A stretch of 64,000 nucleotides of DNA from the NCBI RefSeq assembly GCF_900626135.1, contig NZ_LR130785.1, positions 777,241-841,240 on the forward strand. The letters run 5' to 3'. Under the pieces are notes generated by a model. That model searched no databases. It had not been told where the DNA came from and saw only the letters and a program-made list of their open reading frames with translations. Source of the stretch: Senegalia massiliensis. GTDB lineage: Bacteria; Bacillota; Clostridia; Tissierellales; SIT17. Made by a program: the position numbers and the translations under genes. This document shows positions 25,827-35,411 of the stretch, piece by piece. Position 1 is the stretch's first letter; the number at the start of each line of letters is the position of its first letter.

Positions 25827-26966
25827 ATGAATTTCAGTCTAAATGATGAGCAAAAAATGATTAGAAAAGTCATGGAAGAATTTTCTGAAAAAGAAGTTAA
25901 ACCTATTGCAGCAGAAATAGATGAAACTGAAAGATTTCCAAAAGAAACAGTTGAAAAGATGGCTAAAGCCGAAATGTTAGGAATACCATTTCCTAAAGAA
26001 TATGGTGGAGCAGGTGGAGATGAGATTGCTTATGCTATAGCAGTAGAAGAGCTATCTAAGAAATGTGGTACTACAGGTGTTATATTATCAGCACATACAT
26101 CACTTGGTGCATGGCCAATATATAAATATGGTACAGAGGAACAAAAGCAAAAATATTTAAAACCTCTTGCAGAAGGAAAATCAATAGGAGCATTTGGTTT
26201 AACAGAGCCTAATGCTGGTACTGATGCAGCTGGTCAACAAACAGTTGCAAAATTAGAAGGAGATCATTATATATTAAATGGTTCAAAAGTATTTATTACA
26301 AATGGTGGCCAAGCAGATATTTATATCATAATGGCTATGACAGATAAATCTAAAGGTACTCGCGGTATAAGTGCATTTATAGTTGAAGCAGGCTATGAAG
26401 GATTTAAAATTGGTAAAAAAGAAGATAAATTAGGTATAAGAGCATCAGCTACAACAGAATTAATATTCCAAAATGTAAAAGTTCCTAAAGAAAATTTATT
26501 AGGTTCTGAAGGAAAAGGATTTAAAATAGCAATGTCTACTCTTGATGGAGGAAGAATTGGTATTGCTGCTCAAGCACTAGGAATTGCTCAAGGTGCTATG
26601 GATGAAGCAGTAAACTATGTAAAAGAAAGAGAACAATTTGGTAGACCAATAGCAAAATTCCAAGGATTACAATGGATGATAGCAGAAATGGAAACTAAAA
26701 TTAATGCAGCGAGATTACTTGTATATAATGCAGCAGATAAAAAGGCAAAAGGTCTTTCTTATGGAAAAGAAGCTGCTATGGCAAAACTTTATGCATCAGA
26801 AGTTGCAATGGAAGTTACTACAAAAGCAGTTCAATTACATGGTGGATATGGATATACAAAAGATTATCCAGTAGAAAGAATGATGAGAGATGCTAAGATT
26901 ACAGAGATATATGAAGGAACTTCAGAAGTTCAAAAAATGGTTATAGCTGGAAATGTATTAGCTTAA
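25827..26966 (+). CDS. bcd: short-chain acyl-CoA dehydrogenase (butyryl-CoA dehydrogenase type)
   Basis: The 379-residue flavoenzyme shows the acyl-CoA dehydrogenase signatures [12 protein letters not shown] near residue 130 and [12 protein letters not shown] near 270. The C-terminal [22 protein letters not shown] follows, and E-I-Y-E-G-T-S-E carries the catalytic Glu. In anaerobes it works with EtfAB to reduce crotonyl-CoA or a related enoyl-CoA, often bifurcating electrons to ferredoxin. It begins the operon with etfB and etfA. Thiolase, crotonase and hydroxyacyl-CoA dehydrogenase genes are not in the window, so the acyl group is not certain. AAGGAGGG precedes the ATG. Confidence 0.92.
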   Translation: MNFSLNDEQKMIRKVMEEFSEKEVKPIAAEIDETERFPKETVEKMAKAEMLGIPFPKEYGGAGGDEIAYAIAVEELSKKCGTTGVILSAHTSLGAWPIYKYGTEEQKQKYLKPLAEGKSIGAFGLTEPNAGTDAAGQQTVAKLEGDHYILNGSKVFITNGGQADIYIIMAMTDKSKGTRGISAFIVEAGYEGFKIGKKEDKLGIRASATTELIFQNVKVPKENLLGSEGKGFKIAMSTLDGGRIGIAAQALGIAQGAMDEAVNYVKEREQFGRPIAKFQGLQWMIAEMETKINAARLLVYNAADKKAKGLSYGKEAAMAKLYASEVAMEVTTKAVQLHGGYGYTKDYPVERMMRDAKITEIYEGTSEVQKMVIAGNVLA

Positions 26967-26986
26967 AAATGATAGGAGGAAAGAGG

Positions 26987-27772
26987 ATGAATATTATTGT
27001 ATGTATAAAGCAAGTTCCTGATACAAATGAAGTAAGAATAGATAAAAAAACAGGAACTCTTATAAGAGAAGGCGTTCCAAGTATAATAAATCCTGATGAT
27101 AAAAATGCTTTGGAAGAAGCTTTAAGATTAAAAGATAAATATAATGCAAATGTAACAGTACTAACTATGGGACCACCTCAAGCAAAGTTAGCTTTAAAAG
27201 AAGCTTTAGCTATGGGAGCAGATGATGCTATATTATTAAGTGATAGAGCGTTTGCTGGAGCAGACACTTGGGCAACATCTACTACCCTTGCTGGAGCAAT
27301 AAAAAGATTAGGTGATTTTGATATCATATTCTGTGGAAGACAAGCAATAGATGGTGATACAGCACAAGTTGGACCACAAATTGCAGAGCATCTTGATTTG
27401 CCACAAATAACATATGTTGAAAAATTAGATGTAGAAGGAGATGCAGTAATAGCTCATAGAGCAATAGAAGATGGATATTATAAAATAAAGACAAATATGC
27501 CAGTACTTCTTACTGCAATAGGTGAATTAAATGAACCTAGATATCCTTCAATTAGAGGAATATATGATGCATTTAGAGAAAAAGAAATAAAAGTATGGTC
27601 ATTAGATGACATCATAGTTGATAATACACAAATAGGACTTAAAGGATCTCCAACACAAGTTAAGAAATCATTCACACCAGCTACAAAAGGTGCTGGAGAA
27701 CAATTAGAAGGAACAACTGACGAAAAAGTAAGAAACTTAATAGTTAGACTTAAAGAAAGACAAATAATATAA
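26987..27772 (+). CDS. etfB: electron transfer flavoprotein beta subunit
   Basis: The 261-residue protein starts M-N-I-I-V-C-I-K-Q-V-P-D-T-N-E-V and contains D-G-D-T-A-Q-V-G-P-Q-I-A-E-H-L near residue 125. Both are standard for EtfB, which binds the bifurcating FAD (or AMP in non-bifurcating forms) with EtfA. ATG 26987 is chosen because AGGAGG and AGAGG stand just before it; an ATG at 26969 precedes those sites. The gap to etfA is 19 bases. Confidence 0.95.
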   Translation: MNIIVCIKQVPDTNEVRIDKKTGTLIREGVPSIINPDDKNALEEALRLKDKYNANVTVLTMGPPQAKLALKEALAMGADDAILLSDRAFAGADTWATSTTLAGAIKRLGDFDIIFCGRQAIDGDTAQVGPQIAEHLDLPQITYVEKLDVEGDAVIAHRAIEDGYYKIKTNMPVLLTAIGELNEPRYPSIRGIYDAFREKEIKVWSLDDIIVDNTQIGLKGSPTQVKKSFTPATKGAGEQLEGTTDEKVRNLIVRLKERQII

Positions 27773-27791
27773 AACCAAAGGAGGGACAATA

Positions 27792-29015
27792 ATGGCTATA
27801 AGAGTAATAACAGACAAATGTATTGGTTGTGGAATATGCGTAAAAGTATGTCCATTTGATGCTATAGATATGATTGATAAAAAAGCAACTATAAAGGATA
27901 ATTGTACACTTTGTGGACAATGTGTTGAAGCTTGTCCAGTGGATGCAATAGTTAAAGATGAAGAAGAGGTACAAAGTAAAATTAATATAGATGACTATAA
28001 AGGAGTATGGGTATTTGCAGAGCAAAGATCTGGTGAAGTATTAAATGTTTCTATAGAGCTCCTTGGTGAAGGAAGAAAAATAGCAGATAAAAGAGGAGTA
28101 GAATTAAGTGCTGTATTATTAGGTAAAGATTTAGATGAAAATGCTGAAAAACTAATTAAATATGGTGCAGACAAAGTTCTAAAAGTAGATCATGAAAAAT
28201 TAGAAAATTATACTACAGATGCTTATGCTAAGGTAATATCTGATCTTATAGAAGATAAAAAGCCTGAAATAATGTTAATAGGTGCTACAACAATTGGTAG
28301 AGATTTAGGACCAAGAGTATCAGCTAAAGTAGCTACAGGACTTACAGCAGACTGTACTCGTTTAGAAATAGATGAAGAAGATGGAAAATTACTTCAAACA
28401 CGTCCAGCTTTTGGTGGTAATTTAATGGCTACAATAGTTTGCCCAAATAACAGACCACAAATGTCTACAGTTAGACCTGGAGTTATGGAAAAAGCTAAGT
28501 ACAATGAAAATGCAGTAGGAACTATAGAAAATATTGAAATAGAATTTAAAGATGGAGATCTTAAAACAGAAGTATTAGAAATAGTTAAATCTGAAAAAGA
28601 AACAGTAGCTCTTGATGAAGCACCAATAATTGTTGCTGGTGGTAGAGGAGTTCAAACAGGTGAAGGATTTGAATTACTTGAAAAATTAGCAGAAAAATTA
28701 GGTGGAGTAGTAGGAGCATCTCGTGCAGCAGTAGATGAAGGATGGATTGAGCATTCTCACCAAGTAGGTCAAACTGGAACTACAGTAAGACCAAAATTAT
28801 ATATTGCAGCAGGAATATCAGGTGCTATACAGCATTTAGCTGGTATGCAATCTTCTGATTGTATTGTAGCAATAAATAAAAACCCTGATGCACCAATATT
28901 TAAAGTTGCAGACTATGGTATTGTAGGAGACTTATTTGAAGTACTTCCAGAATTATTAGAAGCTCTTGACAATGTAGATGATATAGTAACAGCTTTAAAG
29001 GCGGTAGAATCTTAA
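27792..29015 (+). CDS. etfA: electron transfer flavoprotein alpha subunit with N-terminal 2[4Fe-4S] ferredoxin domain
   Basis: The first 60 residues form a bacterial ferredoxin domain. Cys10-x2-Cys13-x2-Cys16-x3-Cys20 and Cys38-x2-Cys41-x2-Cys44-x3-Cys48 ligate two [4Fe-4S] clusters. A linker leads into a normal EtfA with the FAD-binding C-terminal segment G-G-R-G-V-Q-T-G, S-R-A-A-V-D-E-G-W, Q-V-G-Q-T-G and Y-I-A-A-G-I-S-G-A-I-Q-H. At 407 residues it is longer than plain EtfA (about 330). Similar fusions occur in bifurcating systems such as the caffeoyl-CoA reductase of Acetobacterium. The extra clusters suggest direct electron exchange with ferredoxin. Confidence 0.94.
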   Translation: MAIRVITDKCIGCGICVKVCPFDAIDMIDKKATIKDNCTLCGQCVEACPVDAIVKDEEEVQSKINIDDYKGVWVFAEQRSGEVLNVSIELLGEGRKIADKRGVELSAVLLGKDLDENAEKLIKYGADKVLKVDHEKLENYTTDAYAKVISDLIEDKKPEIMLIGATTIGRDLGPRVSAKVATGLTADCTRLEIDEEDGKLLQTRPAFGGNLMATIVCPNNRPQMSTVRPGVMEKAKYNENAVGTIENIEIEFKDGDLKTEVLEIVKSEKETVALDEAPIIVAGGRGVQTGEGFELLEKLAEKLGGVVGASRAAVDEGWIEHSHQVGQTGTTVRPKLYIAAGISGAIQHLAGMQSSDCIVAINKNPDAPIFKVADYGIVGDLFEVLPELLEALDNVDDIVTALKAVES

Positions 29016-29065
29016 ATTAAGGCAGTTGATTTCTAAAAGTTACAGCTGACCAAAATAATTTTAAA

Positions 29066-29098
29066 ATAGTCTAGTTAAATTTAACTAGACTATTTTTT
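29066..29098 (+). terminator. intrinsic terminator of the Etf operon
   Basis: A perfect 14-base inverted repeat (29066-29079 against 29080-29093) is followed by six T. Confidence 0.9.
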
Positions 29099-29142
29099 AT
29101 GTCAAAAATAATATTAATTTTATTAAAAAAAATTAATATTAC

Positions 29143-29169
29143 TAAAAAAAGTACGAAATATGTCGATAA
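29143..29169 (+). promoter_or_regulatory. sigmaD (flagellar) type promoter
   Basis: TAAA (29143-29146), exactly 15 bases, then GTCGATAA (29162-29169) fits the TAAA-N15-GCCGATAA consensus with one mismatch. The predicted start near 29176 leaves only the ribosome binding site and the TTG start at 29192. That also rules out the upstream ATG at 29099 as the gene start. Confidence 0.75.
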
Positions 29170-29191
29170 GTATAATGGAGGTGGGGAAAAA

Positions 29192-31273
29192 TTGAAACAA
29201 TTCAAAAAAATATTATCAAAATTTAAACAAGGGGGTAAAGTTGAAAAGAAAAAAACAACAGGAAAAAAGAGTCTAACTAAAAAAGTGGTAACATTAATAA
29301 TAGTAATAATACTTTTAACAGTATCATATGTTGGAACTTCTTCATTTTTAGTGACTAGTAACTCATTAAAAGGGGAGTTACAAGATACATCAAAAATATT
29401 CACAGATGAAGTGAAAGTTACTATGGATAATTATTTTTCAAGTTATGAAAAGAGTTTAAATATTATATCAAACGATCCAATTTTTACAGAATTAGAGATA
29501 CCAGAAGGAGAGACAGAATTAAGTCCTGAACAAGTAGAGAAAGTCTCAAATTCATTAGGAAGATATTATAATACATATAATGAAATAATAAGTATATATT
29601 TTGGAGATATAAATGGTGGTTTTTATGATTTTCCTATAACTGATTTGGGAGAAACTTCTTATGATCCAACTACTAGACCTTGGTATAACTTAGCAAAAGA
29701 GTCTAATAGTTTAGTTTGGAATGAACCTTATATAGATGAAGATACAAAAGATACAGTAATAACACTTTCTAATCCTGTATACAATGGAGATAAATTAGTT
29801 GGAGTAATAGCTATAGACTTATCTTTAGCTGTTATAAATGAAAGATTAGCTGAGATAGATTTTGGTGAAAATACACAACTTATTCTATTAGATAAAAGTA
29901 ACAACATAATGACACATCCAAATAGTGAATTGATTGGTAAGGAAGTTCCTGTTGAAAAATTAAAAAAAGCCGTAGAAGAAAAAAAATCAGGTTTAGTAGA
30001 ATATTCAATGGTAGAAGACGGAAAAGAACAGGATAAATTTACAACATTTGATACAATAGATAGATTAGATTGGAAGGTTTTAAATGCTACATATATGAGT
30101 GAAATAAGAGATGAATTAGAAAAGATTCTATTGTATACAATAGAAATAGCTGTAGTTGTATTATTGATAGGAAGTATAATAGCAATATTCTTTTCTAGAA
30201 GAATAACAAAACCTATAAACAAATTAGTAGATGATATGGAAAAGGTGAAAAAAGGTGATTTTACTGTACAATCAGATGTAAAGTCTAATGATGAAATTGG
30301 AATATTATCTGATACATTTAATCTGATGATAGAAGAAGTTAAAAATCTTATAAAAGGTTCAAGAAATGTATCTATGGAAGTAATTAGTTCTTCTCAAGAA
30401 TTAGCAGCTACATCAGAGCAAACTAGTGCTTCTGCTGAAGAAGTAGCACGCACAGTGGAAGAAATAGCAAAGGGAGCATCTGAGCAAGCAGGGGATGCAG
30501 AAACTGGAGCACAGATGGTTTCAGGATTTGGAGATAAAATAAATGAACTTGTTACAAGTAGTGAAGAGATAATGAATTCTACTAAAGATGTAATGGATTT
30601 GAATATAAATGGTGTAGAAGCAGTAGAAACATTAAAGAAAGAAAATGTAGATAATAAGACTAGTACAGAAAATATAGAAAAAGCAGTACTTGAATTAAAT
30701 GATAAATCTAAAAACATAGGAAATATATTACAAACTATTACATCAATAGCAGAGCAGACAAATTTACTTGCACTAAATGCATCTATAGAAGCTGCAAGAG
30801 CAGGAGAGCATGGAAAAGGTTTTGCAGTTGTTGCAAATGAAATAAGACAACTTGCAGAAGGATCTGGAAAAGCAGCAGATGAAATTAGAGAAATAATAGT
30901 TGGAATTCAAACTCAAAGTAAAAATACAGTAAATGTTATGAATGATGTAAAGGAAAGTTCAATTAAACAAGGAGATGCAGTAGAAAAAGTTAATGATAGT
31001 TTTGGAAAAATATCATTAAAAATTGATGATATATCAAGTAGAATTGAAGGAATGGATGATGCTATAAAATCTATCGAAAGTGGAAAAGATAAATTAATAG
31101 ATTCTATACAAAATATATCATCTGTATCAGAAGAGACAGCTGCAGCTTCAGAAGAAGTAAGTGCTTCAATGCAACAACAAACTTCTGCAGTAGAACAAGT
31201 GGCAGTACTTGCTAATAATTTAAATAGTTTAGCAGATAAGCTAAATAATCAAATTGATAGATTTAAAGTGTAA
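29192..31273 (+). CDS. methyl-accepting chemotaxis protein with Cache sensor
   Basis: This 693-residue chemoreceptor has a basic N-terminus and a first membrane helix near residues 31-52 ([11 protein letters not shown]). An extracellular double-Cache domain follows with D-P-T-T-R-P-W-Y-N and V-I-A-I-D-L-S-L. A second helix near 320 leads into a HAMP domain and a long coiled-coil signalling domain. The conserved tip is [24 protein letters not shown] (about 515-540). The ligand is unknown. The start is TTG 29192 with GGAGGT 9 bases upstream. A sigmaD-type promoter just before it places it in the motility regulon. Confidence 0.92.
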   Translation: MKQFKKILSKFKQGGKVEKKKTTGKKSLTKKVVTLIIVIILLTVSYVGTSSFLVTSNSLKGELQDTSKIFTDEVKVTMDNYFSSYEKSLNIISNDPIFTELEIPEGETELSPEQVEKVSNSLGRYYNTYNEIISIYFGDINGGFYDFPITDLGETSYDPTTRPWYNLAKESNSLVWNEPYIDEDTKDTVITLSNPVYNGDKLVGVIAIDLSLAVINERLAEIDFGENTQLILLDKSNNIMTHPNSELIGKEVPVEKLKKAVEEKKSGLVEYSMVEDGKEQDKFTTFDTIDRLDWKVLNATYMSEIRDELEKILLYTIEIAVVVLLIGSIIAIFFSRRITKPINKLVDDMEKVKKGDFTVQSDVKSNDEIGILSDTFNLMIEEVKNLIKGSRNVSMEVISSSQELAATSEQTSASAEEVARTVEEIAKGASEQAGDAETGAQMVSGFGDKINELVTSSEEIMNSTKDVMDLNINGVEAVETLKKENVDNKTSTENIEKAVLELNDKSKNIGNILQTITSIAEQTNLLALNASIEAARAGEHGKGFAVVANEIRQLAEGSGKAADEIREIIVGIQTQSKNTVNVMNDVKESSIKQGDAVEKVNDSFGKISLKIDDISSRIEGMDDAIKSIESGKDKLIDSIQNISSVSEETAAASEEVSASMQQQTSAVEQVAVLANNLNSLADKLNNQIDRFKV

Positions 31274-31277
31274 ATTT

Positions 31278-31309
31278 AAAAGGAATTAGCATATGCTGAT
31301 TCCTTTTGT
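31278..31309 (+). terminator. intrinsic terminator after the chemoreceptor gene
   Basis: AAAAGGAAT (31278-31286) pairs with ATTCCTTTT (31299-31307), with a further AGCATATGCT self-complementary centre. Confidence 0.8.
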
Positions 31310-31346
31310 TATAATATTTTATATCTAAAGTTTTGAGGTGATTTAT

Positions 31347-32162
31347 ATGAAGGTTTATGCCTTAGTAGGAGAAAGTGGAACAGGAAAAAGCTATAAAGCT
31401 ATAAATGTTGCAAAGGATAAGAAAATTAAATATATATTAGATGATGGATTACTTATAAAAGGAGCAAAAGTAATGGCAGGTAAATCTGCTAAAAGAGAAA
31501 ACTCAACTATTAGTGCAGTGAAAAGAGCATTATTTATGGATAATAAGCATAAAAAAGAAGTAATGGACGTATTAAAAGCAGATGCTCCAGATAAAATTTT
31601 GATACTTGGTACTTCAGATAGAATGGTAGAAAGAATTGCAGACACATTAGAACTACCTAAAATATCTAAAAAAATTTATATAAATCAAATATCTAAAAAA
31701 GAAGAAATACTAATTGCAAAAAATTCTAGACAAAAAGAAGGAAAGCATATAATACCAGTACCTACATTTGAAGTTAAAAAGGATTTTTCAGGATATTTTA
31801 TTGATACACTTAAAATATTTAGAAGGAAAGATGAAAAAAATAAAGAAGATATTTATGAAAAAACTGTAGTAAGACCTACATTTAGTTATCTCGGTAAATA
31901 TACTATATCCAATGGAGTACTTAAAGATTTAATAAAAATTGCAGCCTATAAATTATCTAATGTAGAAAGAATAAATAATATTTATATAAAAAACAATATT
32001 CATGGTATAGAAATAAATGTAGATATAAATATTGATAAATTAGAAATCTTACCTTTATTTATAGAGAAATTACAAAAATATATAATTGAAGAAATAGAGT
32101 ATACTACTTCTTTAAATGTATTAGGTGTTAATGTTAATATAAAAAAAGTTATGAATCCTTAA
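31347..32162 (+). CDS. P-loop NTPase with C-terminal Asp23/Gls24-like domain
   Basis: The 271-residue protein begins with a P-loop, [16 protein letters not shown], followed by a small NTPase-like region to about residue 165. The last 95 residues resemble the Asp23/Gls24 alkaline-shock domain (V-V-R-P-T-F-S-Y-L-G-K-Y-T-I-S-N-G-V-L, then the strand-helix pattern ending N-V-L-G-V-N-V-N-I-K-K-V). No recognised function. ATG 31347 follows GAGGTG; a GTG at 31338 lies inside that site. It stands alone between a terminator and gdhA. Confidence 0.7.
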   Translation: MKVYALVGESGTGKSYKAINVAKDKKIKYILDDGLLIKGAKVMAGKSAKRENSTISAVKRALFMDNKHKKEVMDVLKADAPDKILILGTSDRMVERIADTLELPKISKKIYINQISKKEEILIAKNSRQKEGKHIIPVPTFEVKKDFSGYFIDTLKIFRRKDEKNKEDIYEKTVVRPTFSYLGKYTISNGVLKDLIKIAAYKLSNVERINNIYIKNNIHGIEINVDINIDKLEILPLFIEKLQKYIIEEIEYTTSLNVLGVNVNIKKVMNP

Positions 32163-32183
32163 TATTTATTTACAAAAAAATTT

Positions 32184-32237
32184 TCTTATGTTATCATAAG
32201 ATTGTATTGAAAGGCAATACATGTGAAAAGGTTTTCA
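32184..32237 (+). promoter_or_regulatory. three adjacent hairpins and a cre-like site upstream of gdhA
   Basis: TCTTATG-TTAT-CATAAGA (32184-32201) and GTATTG-AAAGG-CAATAC (32204-32220) are followed by TGAAAA-GG-TTTTCA (32224-32237). The last matches the CcpA operator TGWAARCGYTWNCW at 13 of 14 positions, differing only in the central CG. No clear promoter boxes were found in 32163-32304. Confidence 0.4.
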
Positions 32238-32304
32238 TAGTTTATTTTTGGTTAATATAGTTACATAATATATTAATAGTTCAAAAAAAGGGAGGAGTTT
32301 TTTA

Positions 32305-33648
32305 ATGTCTTATGTAGAAGAGGTAATTGAGAAAGTAAAGCAGAGGAATGCAAACGAACCAGAATTTATTCAAACAATAGAAGAGGTTTATAGTACATTA
32401 GAACCAGTATTAGAAAATCATCCGGAATATGTTGAAGCAAATATATTAGAAAGAATGGCTGAACCTGAAAGACAAATATCTTTTAAAGTAGCTTGGCAAG
32501 ATGATGAAGGTAAAATTCAAATTAATCGTGGTATGAGAGTTCAATTTAACGGAGCAATAGGACCATATAAAGGTGGATTAAGATTCCATCCATCAGTATA
32601 TTCAGGTATTATAAAGTTTTTAGGATTTGAACAAACATTTAAAAATTCACTTACAGGTCTTCCAATGGGTGGAGGTAAAGGTGGTTCTGATTTTGACCCA
32701 AGAGGTAAATCTGATCGTGAGATAAGAAATTTCTGTGAAGCTTATATGACTGAATTATATAGACATATTGGACCAGATGTAGATATTCCAGCAGGGGATA
32801 TAGGTGTAAGTGCTAGAGAAATAGGATATTTATATGGACAATATAGAAGAATAAGAGGCGCATTTGAAAATGGGGTTATAACAGGTAAAGGATTATCATA
32901 TGGTGGAAGTTTAATAAGACCAGAAGCAACAGGTTTTGGTGCTGCATACTTTATGAATGAAATATTAAATTATCATGGAGATACATTTGAAGGTAAAACA
33001 GTATCTGTTTCTGGATTTGGTAATGTATCTTGGGGTATAGTTCAAAAAATAAATGAGCTAGGTGGAAAGGTAGTTACACTTTCAGGACCAGATGGATATA
33101 TTTATGATCCAGATGGAATATCTGGTGAAGAGAAAATAAACTATATGGTTGAAATGAGAATGTCAGGTAGAGATAAAGTAAAAGATTATGCTGATAAATT
33201 TGGAGTAGAATATTTTGAAGGAGAAAAACCATGGGGTGTTAAAGTTGATATAGCGATGCCTTGTGCAACTCAAAATGAAGTTCATATGGAAGATGCTAAG
33301 AAAATGGTAGAGAATGGATTAAAATACTACTGTGAAGTATCAAATATGCCTACAACAAATGATGCACTTAAATATTTACAAGAACAAGGATTAATAGTAG
33401 GTCCTTCAAAAGCAGCAAATGCTGGTGGAGTTGCATGTTCTGGACTTGAAATGGCACAAAATAGCTTAAGATTATCATGGACAGAAGAAGAAGTAGACCA
33501 AAACTTACAAAAAATAATGAAAGATATACATGAAAATGCTCGTTTTGCAGCAGAAAAAAATGGATTTGGATATAATCTAGTAGCTGGTGCAAATATTGCA
33601 GGATTCTTAAAAGTAGCAGAAGCAATGATGGCTCAAGGAATATATTAA
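32305..33648 (+). CDS. gdhA: glutamate dehydrogenase (NADP-type, hexameric)
   Basis: The 447-residue protein has G-P-Y-K-G-G-L-R-F-H near residue 90 and P-M-G-G-G-K-G-G-S-D-F-D-P-R-G-K-S near 122 (catalytic Lys). The nucleotide fold has S-G-F-G-N-V-S-W-G near 236. Length and N-terminal extension fit the bacterial small-subunit hexameric type I enzymes that interconvert glutamate and 2-oxoglutarate with ammonium. In an amino-acid fermenter it can supply ammonium and NAD(P)H. GGGAGGAG precedes the ATG. It is a single-gene unit with its own terminator. Confidence 0.93.
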   Translation: MSYVEEVIEKVKQRNANEPEFIQTIEEVYSTLEPVLENHPEYVEANILERMAEPERQISFKVAWQDDEGKIQINRGMRVQFNGAIGPYKGGLRFHPSVYSGIIKFLGFEQTFKNSLTGLPMGGGKGGSDFDPRGKSDREIRNFCEAYMTELYRHIGPDVDIPAGDIGVSAREIGYLYGQYRRIRGAFENGVITGKGLSYGGSLIRPEATGFGAAYFMNEILNYHGDTFEGKTVSVSGFGNVSWGIVQKINELGGKVVTLSGPDGYIYDPDGISGEEKINYMVEMRMSGRDKVKDYADKFGVEYFEGEKPWGVKVDIAMPCATQNEVHMEDAKKMVENGLKYYCEVSNMPTTNDALKYLQEQGLIVGPSKAANAGGVACSGLEMAQNSLRLSWTEEEVDQNLQKIMKDIHENARFAAEKNGFGYNLVAGANIAGFLKVAEAMMAQGIY

Positions 33649-33653
33649 TATAT

Positions 33654-33681
33654 AAAAGGTCCCTTTAAAAGGGACCTTTTA
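33654..33681 (+). terminator. intrinsic terminator after gdhA
   Basis: AAAAGGTCCC (33654-33663) pairs with GGGACCTTTT (33671-33680). Confidence 0.88.
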
Positions 33682-33752
33682 CTATTGTATAGGTTTAAAA
33701 ATATCCTATTAGGGTAATTATCTTAGATAAAGAAATAGGAGGTAATTATAAA

Positions 33753-34637
33753 ATGAGCTATGAATTAATAGAACAAAATGATAAAATTATAATAAAGGAT
33801 ATAAAGAATTTTGAGCCTAAACATATATTTGAGTGTGGCCAAGCATTTAGATGGCATGTAGAAGATGATGGAAGTTATACTATAGTTGCTTATGGAAAGA
33901 TACTTAATATAAAAAAAGAAGGTAATGATGCTGTATTTTCTAATACTAATAGAGAAGATTTTGAAAGTATTTGGTATCATTATTTTGACTTACATAGAGA
34001 TTATGATGAAATAAAAAAAGAGTTATCAAAAGATCCTATACTCGAAAAAGCTATTAAATTTGGAGAGGGAATGAGAATATTAAATCAAGATGAATGGGAG
34101 ATACTCATTTCTTTTATAACCTCAGCAAATAATATGATTTCTAGAATAAAAAAATCATTAAATTTATTAAGTGAAAAATATGGAGAATTTATAGGAGAAT
34201 ATAAAGGTAATAAATATTATAGTTTTCCTACAGCAAATAGTTTAAATAGACTATCTGTAGAAGAAATAAAAGAATGTGGCTTAGGCTTTAGAGCTAAATA
34301 CATATCATCAGCTGCTAATATAGTTGATAAAAGGGAAATGGATATTTATGCTATAAAGAATATGTCTACAAATGATGCAAGAAAAGATCTTTTAGTATTT
34401 CCAGGAGTAGGACCTAAAGTAGCAGATTGTATAATGTTATTTTCTATGGAAAAATCAGATGCATTTCCAATAGATGTATGGGTTAAAAGAGTTATGGAGC
34501 ATTTTTATTTAGAGCAAGATACAAAACTTAAACTTATACAAGAGTATGGTCAAGAAAAATTTGGAGCGTTAGCAGGATTTGCACAACAATATTTATTTTA
34601 TTATGCACGAGAATTAGGTATAGGCAAGAAAAAATAA
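33753..34637 (+). CDS. ogg: 8-oxoguanine DNA glycosylase/AP lyase (OGG1 type)
   Basis: The 294-residue protein has an OGG N-terminal domain (F-E-C-G-Q-A-F-R-W) and a helix-hairpin-helix-GPD core. Pro-Gly-Val-Gly-Pro-Lys-Val-Ala-Asp-Cys near residue 215 places the Lys where OGG1 has its Schiff-base lysine, and F-P-I-D-V-W-V supplies the catalytic Asp. It removes 8-oxoguanine from DNA. AlkA-type glycosylases lack this lysine. AGGAGG precedes the ATG. The next gene begins 14 bases after its stop, so they are probably co-transcribed. Confidence 0.88.
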   Translation: MSYELIEQNDKIIIKDIKNFEPKHIFECGQAFRWHVEDDGSYTIVAYGKILNIKKEGNDAVFSNTNREDFESIWYHYFDLHRDYDEIKKELSKDPILEKAIKFGEGMRILNQDEWEILISFITSANNMISRIKKSLNLLSEKYGEFIGEYKGNKYYSFPTANSLNRLSVEEIKECGLGFRAKYISSAANIVDKREMDIYAIKNMSTNDARKDLLVFPGVGPKVADCIMLFSMEKSDAFPIDVWVKRVMEHFYLEQDTKLKLIQEYGQEKFGALAGFAQQYLFYYARELGIGKKK

Positions 34638-34651
34638 GGAGTTGATGTGGA

Positions 34652-35344
34652 TTGATAGGTACTATAGTTAATTTCCTCACTATATTGTTAGGAGGAATAA
34701 TAGGTGTAAATATCAAAGAAGGATTAAAAGAAGAGTATAAACAAATAATAATGGATTCGCTTGCACTTATTGTAATAGTAATAGGCCTTACATCTGCTCT
34801 TAAAAGTGAAAGTATTCTTACAATGATATTTAGTTTAATAATAGGAGTAATAATAGGTGAAAGTCTAAAAATAGATAAAAAATTAAATAAACTGGGAGAA
34901 TTCTTAGAAAGAAAGTTGGGTAGAAATGATTCAAATTTTTCTAAAGGATTTGTAACGACTTCCTTAATATTTTGTGTAGGGGCTATGGCTATAGTTGGTT
35001 CACTAGAAAGTGGATTAACAGGAAATCATAATACACTTTATGCAAAATCAGTAATAGATGGTATGACATCTATAGTATTTGCATCTACCCTTGGAATAGG
35101 AGTAGCTTTCTCTAGTTTTGCTGTGTTTTTATATCAAGGTAGCATAACAATACTTGCATCATTTCTAACTGATTTTTTAATAGATCCAGTAGTTTTAGAA
35201 ATGTCAGCTGTAGGTGGAATTCTTATATCAGCTATTGGAATAAATATATTAGGGTTAAAAGAGATAAAGGTAAGCAATATGCTTCCAGCAATTTTTTTAC
35301 CTTTAGTATTTTATGCTGTTAAATTAATATATCTTAGTATTTAA
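34652..35344 (+). CDS. DUF554 family membrane protein
   Basis: The 230-residue protein has about six or seven membrane segments. It shows the DUF554 pattern, with an early G-G-I-I-G segment, F-C-V-G-A-M-A-I-V-G-S-L near residue 110 and D-G-M-T-S-I-V-F-A-S-T-L-G-I-G-V-A-F-S near 140. Function unknown; transport is often suggested. The start is TTG 34652 with AAGGAG about 10 bases upstream, overlapping the ogg stop. The nearby GTG at 34646 runs straight into a stop and can be excluded. Confidence 0.8.
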   Translation: MIGTIVNFLTILLGGIIGVNIKEGLKEEYKQIIMDSLALIVIVIGLTSALKSESILTMIFSLIIGVIIGESLKIDKKLNKLGEFLERKLGRNDSNFSKGFVTTSLIFCVGAMAIVGSLESGLTGNHNTLYAKSVIDGMTSIVFASTLGIGVAFSSFAVFLYQGSITILASFLTDFLIDPVVLEMSAVGGILISAIGINILGLKEIKVSNMLPAIFLPLVFYAVKLIYLSI

Positions 35345-35411
35345 GTTATATCATTTTTAATATATATAATATATAATAGAAGGAAGAATAAATATTTGAA
35401 GGGGAGTAGCA

